In this document: in pieces, positions 20,721-23,120 of the stretch
Layout: each line of letters opens with the position of its first letter
How positions within the stretch are numbered: position 1 is the stretch's first letter
IMG/VR virus record: IMGVR_UViG_3300046507_000614
Span: 1-23,120 of that record
DNA from: a virus
Length of the DNA stretch: 23,120 nucleotides
Reading direction: 5' to 3' (one strand)
The notes under the pieces: model-generated
What the model was told of the DNA's origin: nothing
What the model saw: the letters and a program-made list of their open reading frames with translations, nothing else
Databases searched by the model: none
Program-made: the position numbers and the translations under genes

Positions 20721-21373
20721 GCGTCGGCAGCTATTTCAAACCCTCAGCCAGTGGCGGGATGATCTCGCTGCAATTCTCGGCGGCAGACTTGAAAGCCTTT
20801 CAGGACTTTGCAGCCTTGGTGCCGAAAGCAGCATCCAATGCCCAGCGCCGTGCGATCAACAAAACCCTGCGCTGGCTTGCTACCCATATCGCCCGCGCCG
20901 TCGGCCGGCAGGAACGCATTGCGGTCGCCGCTGTACGGCAACGTCTGCGGACTTACCCGGTAAGCGGCGGCGCGAAAAGCGGCAAATTGTGGTTCGGCCT
21001 CAACGCCATGGAAGCTAGCCGCATAGGCCGGGCACGGCAAACCCGATCCGGTGTGTCAGTCGCGGGGCGACGCTTCCAGGGCGCGTTCCACAAACGAGTC
21101 TATGGGAGCAGCGCAGATGTCTGGATCCGCGTTGGCAGCAAGCATTTCAAATCTTCGGATTATCCCGATAGCGATGTCAGTGCAGCCGGCGGCGCGAGTA
21201 CGGGCTGGATTGCCGAACATGACAACCGCTTCCCGCTGGCCAAGGCCAAGGTGTCGCTAGAGCAAGCCCGACCGCACTTCGATAGCTGGGTACGCAAAGC
21301 AGACGAACACCTGGTGCATGTCCTGCAGCAGGAACTCAATTTTGAAGTGCAGAAGTACTTGAAGGGGAAATGA
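20717..21373 (+). CDS. Minor tail protein Z-like (tail completion)
   Basis: A 218-aa basic protein similar to lambda minor tail protein Z. The typical part is PKAASNAQRRAINKTLRWLATHIARAV followed by R...IAVAAVRQRLRTYP. A beta region with GSKHFKSSDYP and a helical end (SWVRKADEHLVHVLQQEL) come next. In lambda Z is needed to finish the tail top. It starts with an ATGA overlap, which indicates coupled translation with the connector gene. Confidence 0.75.
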   Translation: MSVGSYFKPSASGGMISLQFSAADLKAFQDFAALVPKAASNAQRRAINKTLRWLATHIARAVGRQERIAVAAVRQRLRTYPVSGGAKSGKLWFGLNAMEASRIGRARQTRSGVSVAGRRFQGAFHKRVYGSSADVWIRVGSKHFKSSDYPDSDVSAAGGASTGWIAEHDNRFPLAKAKVSLEQARPHFDSWVRKADEHLVHVLQQELNFEVQKYLKGK

Positions 21374-21374
21374 C

Positions 21375-21899
21375 GTGATGGATTCAGTCGACGAACCATT
21401 CAGTCTTGAGCAGCTGTATCGGGCCATCGAACGACATCTTCACGATCATTTGCCGGGCGTTCAGACGGTTGCAGTCTGGCCCAACATTGATGATCGCGTC
21501 GCCTTGCCTGCGGTGCTGGTGGAACTCGCAGAAATGGAGCCGGGCGTTGATCCGGGGACGGGAGAAACATGCTTGTCCTGCAAGTTTGAGGCGCGGGTGA
21601 TCACCGACCCGATCCAGCCCGACCATAATCAGCAAGCAGTGTTCTTGGCGAGTCAGTTGGCCGTTCTGCTACGGGCGCAGTCATGGGGCGTAGAAGTCCA
21701 GCCAGCCGAGTTCGTTCAGGCCATGCAGGACTGGACCAAACCTGAACTGGACGGCTACACGGTCTGGGTCGTGGAGTGGACTCAGCATATCTATCTCGGC
21801 CTGGAGGAATGGCTTTGGCCTGAGGAGCCGCCGGGCATGTTGCTCATTGGATTCAACAACGACGCCAAAGAGGACTTTGTCTCTGCGGAGGATAAGTGA
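21375..21899 (+). CDS. Probable tail terminator or tail completion protein
   Basis: A 174-aa acidic protein (173 from the ATG at 21378) with a mixed alpha/beta layout: FSLEQLYRAIERHLHDHL, then VALPAVLVELAEMEPG, then LSCKFEARVITD, and a late YTVWVVEWTQHIYLG strand. Size, order of elements and place after the Z-like gene suggest the tail-terminator group (lambda U or P2-type completion proteins). I see no diagnostic motif. An AAGGGGA ribosome site lies before the GTG/ATG pair. The stop overlaps the spike gene by GTGA. Confidence 0.6.
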   Translation: MMDSVDEPFSLEQLYRAIERHLHDHLPGVQTVAVWPNIDDRVALPAVLVELAEMEPGVDPGTGETCLSCKFEARVITDPIQPDHNQQAVFLASQLAVLLRAQSWGVEVQPAEFVQAMQDWTKPELDGYTVWVVEWTQHIYLGLEEWLWPEEPPGMLLIGFNNDAKEDFVSAEDK

Positions 21900-22462
21900 G
21901 TGGCTACGCGAGTGCCCAGCACGACCGCATGCTCGCAGGGGCGGTCAAGGCTTGCTATGTGGTTGCGGTGGATCTTGCTGCTTCGCCGCCGGTGTGCCGG
22001 GTGTCTGATGGCGAATGGGTTAGCGCTTGGGTGCGCTGGCACAGCATCGCTGCCGGTAAGGCCAGACATTGGCGGGCGCCGTCCATGGGCGAGCAGGGCA
22101 GCTTGATCAGTCCCAGCGGCGACGTGTCGCAAGGCACGTTTGTCCCGGGCCTGTATGGCAATGCCGGCCCGCCGCCAGATAATCGCGACCACGTCGAGGT
22201 CTGGCGTTTCGATGATGGCGGTTCGCTGATCTACGACTGGCAGGCCAAGAGTTACAGCATCACGCTGCCGAGCGGGACGGTCACTATCAAAGTGGCCAGC
22301 ACGGAAGCGGTCGTAACCGATAGCGCGGTGAACGTAACCACCGGCAACATCAATCTGAAAGCGGCGGTGATGATCGACGGCGCGCTACACGTTACCAAGG
22401 GCATCACCAGCGCCGGCGCGATCATTGATGCCACCGGCAACAGCAATCACCACACGCATTAA
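21896..22462 (+). CDS. Baseplate spike protein V (P2 gpV-like)
   Basis: A 188-aa protein of the P2 gpV/phage spike family, the membrane-piercing tip of a contractile tail. The OB-fold part contains WVRWHSIAAGKARHWRAPSM, then GEQGSLISPSGDVSQGTFVPG and an FDDGG..I.Y turn. The C-terminus is a run of short beta strands (VTIKVAS, then TTGNINLKAAVMIDG) ending in NSNHHTH, whose HxH binds an iron ion at the tip. It starts with a GTG after GGAGG. This is the first clearly P2-type gene, after a lambda-type head. Confidence 0.85.
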   Translation: MSGYASAQHDRMLAGAVKACYVVAVDLAASPPVCRVSDGEWVSAWVRWHSIAAGKARHWRAPSMGEQGSLISPSGDVSQGTFVPGLYGNAGPPPDNRDHVEVWRFDDGGSLIYDWQAKSYSITLPSGTVTIKVASTEAVVTDSAVNVTTGNINLKAAVMIDGALHVTKGITSAGAIIDATGNSNHHTH

Positions 22463-22476
22463 TTTCAACTCACCCC

Positions 22477-22499
22477 AGCCCGCCTAGTGCGGGCTTTTT
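22477..22499 (+). terminator. Intrinsic terminator inside the late operon
   Basis: A 7-bp stem (AGCCCGC 22477-22483, loop CTAGT, GCGGGCT 22489-22495) followed by four more T residues (a run of five in all). It lies between the spike gene and the next gene, 18 bases before the latter's start codon. Confidence 0.78.
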
Positions 22500-22516
22500 C
22501 ATGCCTGGAGAAATAC

Positions 22517-22765
22517 ATGGCCAAGATCGATACGACCGCCACTGAGGTGAAAGCGTCCTCGGAACCGGCAATTGCGTCCTCAGCGTTCTCATCGCAAGAA
22601 TTCTTGAAATTCCGCGACAAGCTCTACACGTCGCGACAATTGATCGTGCCCGGTACTGACCGTTCCTATCCGGTCGAGAAGGCGACGGTCGTTGTGCCGG
22701 TCTCTGACTTCGAGGCGGTCAAGTTCCTGAAAGCCAGCGAAGAATACGAGCCGTTCAAGGAGTGA
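22517..22765 (+). CDS. Hypothetical tail-region protein (82 aa)
   Basis: A small soluble protein starting MAKIDTTATEVKASSE, with a Ser/Ala-rich first third followed by EFLKFRDKLYTSRQLIVPGT, then VEKATVVVPVSDFEAVKFL. I do not recognise a function. A GGAGA ribosome site lies before the ATG at 22517; the open frame before it runs through the terminator and is not coding. Placement between spike and gp25-like genes suggests a baseplate or chaperone role, but nothing in the sequence proves it. It could also be a small independent gene inserted behind the terminator. Confidence 0.6.
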   Translation: MAKIDTTATEVKASSEPAIASSAFSSQEFLKFRDKLYTSRQLIVPGTDRSYPVEKATVVVPVSDFEAVKFLKASEEYEPFKE

Positions 22766-22770
22766 CGTAG

Positions 22771-23097
22771 ATGATCGGAATGGATCGCCACACCGGCCTA
22801 CCCATATCCGGCATCGAGCACCTGCGCCAATCCATCGCAGACATCTTGGGCACGCCGCTGGGCAGCCGCCGGCACCGCATGGAGTACGGCAGCAAGCTGC
22901 GGCGGTTTGTCGATTTGCCCGTTAACGAGGGCTGGAAAAGCGCCGTACAGGCTGAGGTCGCCCGCGCCCTTGGACGTTGGGAACCGCGTTTGAAGCTCGA
23001 CCAGGTGCGCGTCATTTCCGTCATTGGCGGGCAAATCAATCTGCTAATCGTCGGGAAGTACCTGGGCGACAGCGTCACGTTGGAGGTGGCCGCATGA
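22771..23097 (+). CDS. Baseplate wedge protein W (gp25-like)
   Basis: A 108-aa protein of the P2 gpW/T4 gp25 family that nucleates sheath assembly on the baseplate. The family pattern is clear: MDRHTGLPISGIEHLRQSIA, then DILGTPLGSRRHRMEYGSKL, then FVDLPVN. The last half has the WEPRLKLDQVRV segment. It overlaps gene J by ATGA, as in other P2-type tails. Confidence 0.9.
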   Translation: MIGMDRHTGLPISGIEHLRQSIADILGTPLGSRRHRMEYGSKLRRFVDLPVNEGWKSAVQAEVARALGRWEPRLKLDQVRVISVIGGQINLLIVGKYLGDSVTLEVAA

Positions 23098-23120
23098 GTA
23101 CCGTTGATCTGTCGTCGTTG
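23094..23120 (+). CDS. Baseplate protein J, 5' end
   Basis: The last 27 bases open a frame MSTVDLSSL that overlaps the stop of the gp25-like gene by ATGA. In P2-type tails gene J follows W directly and commonly begins in this way. Only nine codons are visible, so the call is made mainly from order. Confidence 0.6.

Noticed and set aside
1-23120. CRISPR array, tRNA genes, rRNA or transposons
   Set aside because: I saw no regular direct-repeat spacing, tRNA cloverleaf pattern or transposase gene. The integration target is dusA, not a tRNA gene.

Overview
The window is the left part of an integrated, apparently intact temperate phage in a Pseudomonas chromosome. The host call rests on the uppP-dusA flank, a GC content near 60 %, and a phage gene set (PrtN family, P2-type tail) typical of that genus. 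The first 1.4 kb is host DNA: the 3' end of uppP facing dusA. A tyrosine integrase starts just beyond the 5' end of dusA and reads away from it, so this is a prophage in the known dusA integration hotspot. The right end lies beyond the window.

Layout. (1) 1-1.43 kb: host uppP and dusA, with a candidate att core and a cluster of TGGTAC repeats at the junction. (2) 1.5-2.65 kb: integrase. (3) 5.6 to 2.65 kb, leftward: an early operon of eight small, mostly overlapping genes, including two PrtN-type activators and a stand-alone KilAC-type DNA-binding protein. (4) 5.62-7.64 kb: an AT-rich three-gene insert. It holds a PARP-like ADP-ribosyltransferase (leftward), a two-helix membrane-anchored macrodomain protein and a TagD/RfaE-like nucleotidyltransferase (both rightward). 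(5) 7.64-8.62 kb: the immunity switch, with an S24-type CI repressor divergent from a YdaS-like Cro and three copies of one 19-bp operator. (6) 8.62-8.95 kb: a hairpin-rich gap. (7) 8.95-12.25 kb: a CII-like regulator, a TraR/DksA zinc finger, a Toprim/VirE primase-helicase and a Q/ArpU-like protein. (8) 12.25-12.78 kb: a non-coding stretch with repeated GTGGGAC heptamers and a terminator. (9) 12.78-23.12 kb: late genes, comprising a holin, a cos-like site, a lambda-type head module (Nu1, A, W, B, C with nested Nu3, D, E, FII-like, Z-like) and then P2-type baseplate genes (V, W, start of J).

How it works together. CI should hold both the leftward operon and the cro/replication operon shut through the shared ATTAACC-N5-GGTTAAT operators, and self-cleavage in the SOS response would release them. 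The Q-like protein probably then opens the late operon past the terminator near 12.75 kb. The virion would be a contractile-tailed phage with a lambda-type head.

The most interesting part is the AT-rich insert. It combines an NAD-consuming enzyme fold, a membrane-anchored ADP-ribose-binding fold that lacks the usual NAAN catalytic motif, and a nucleotidyltransferase. This recalls both DarTG-type toxin-antitoxin pairs and the TM-macro effector of type II Thoeris, but matches neither. I suggest it is an uncharacterised NAD/ADP-ribose-based defence or exclusion cassette carried by the prophage. That function is inference.
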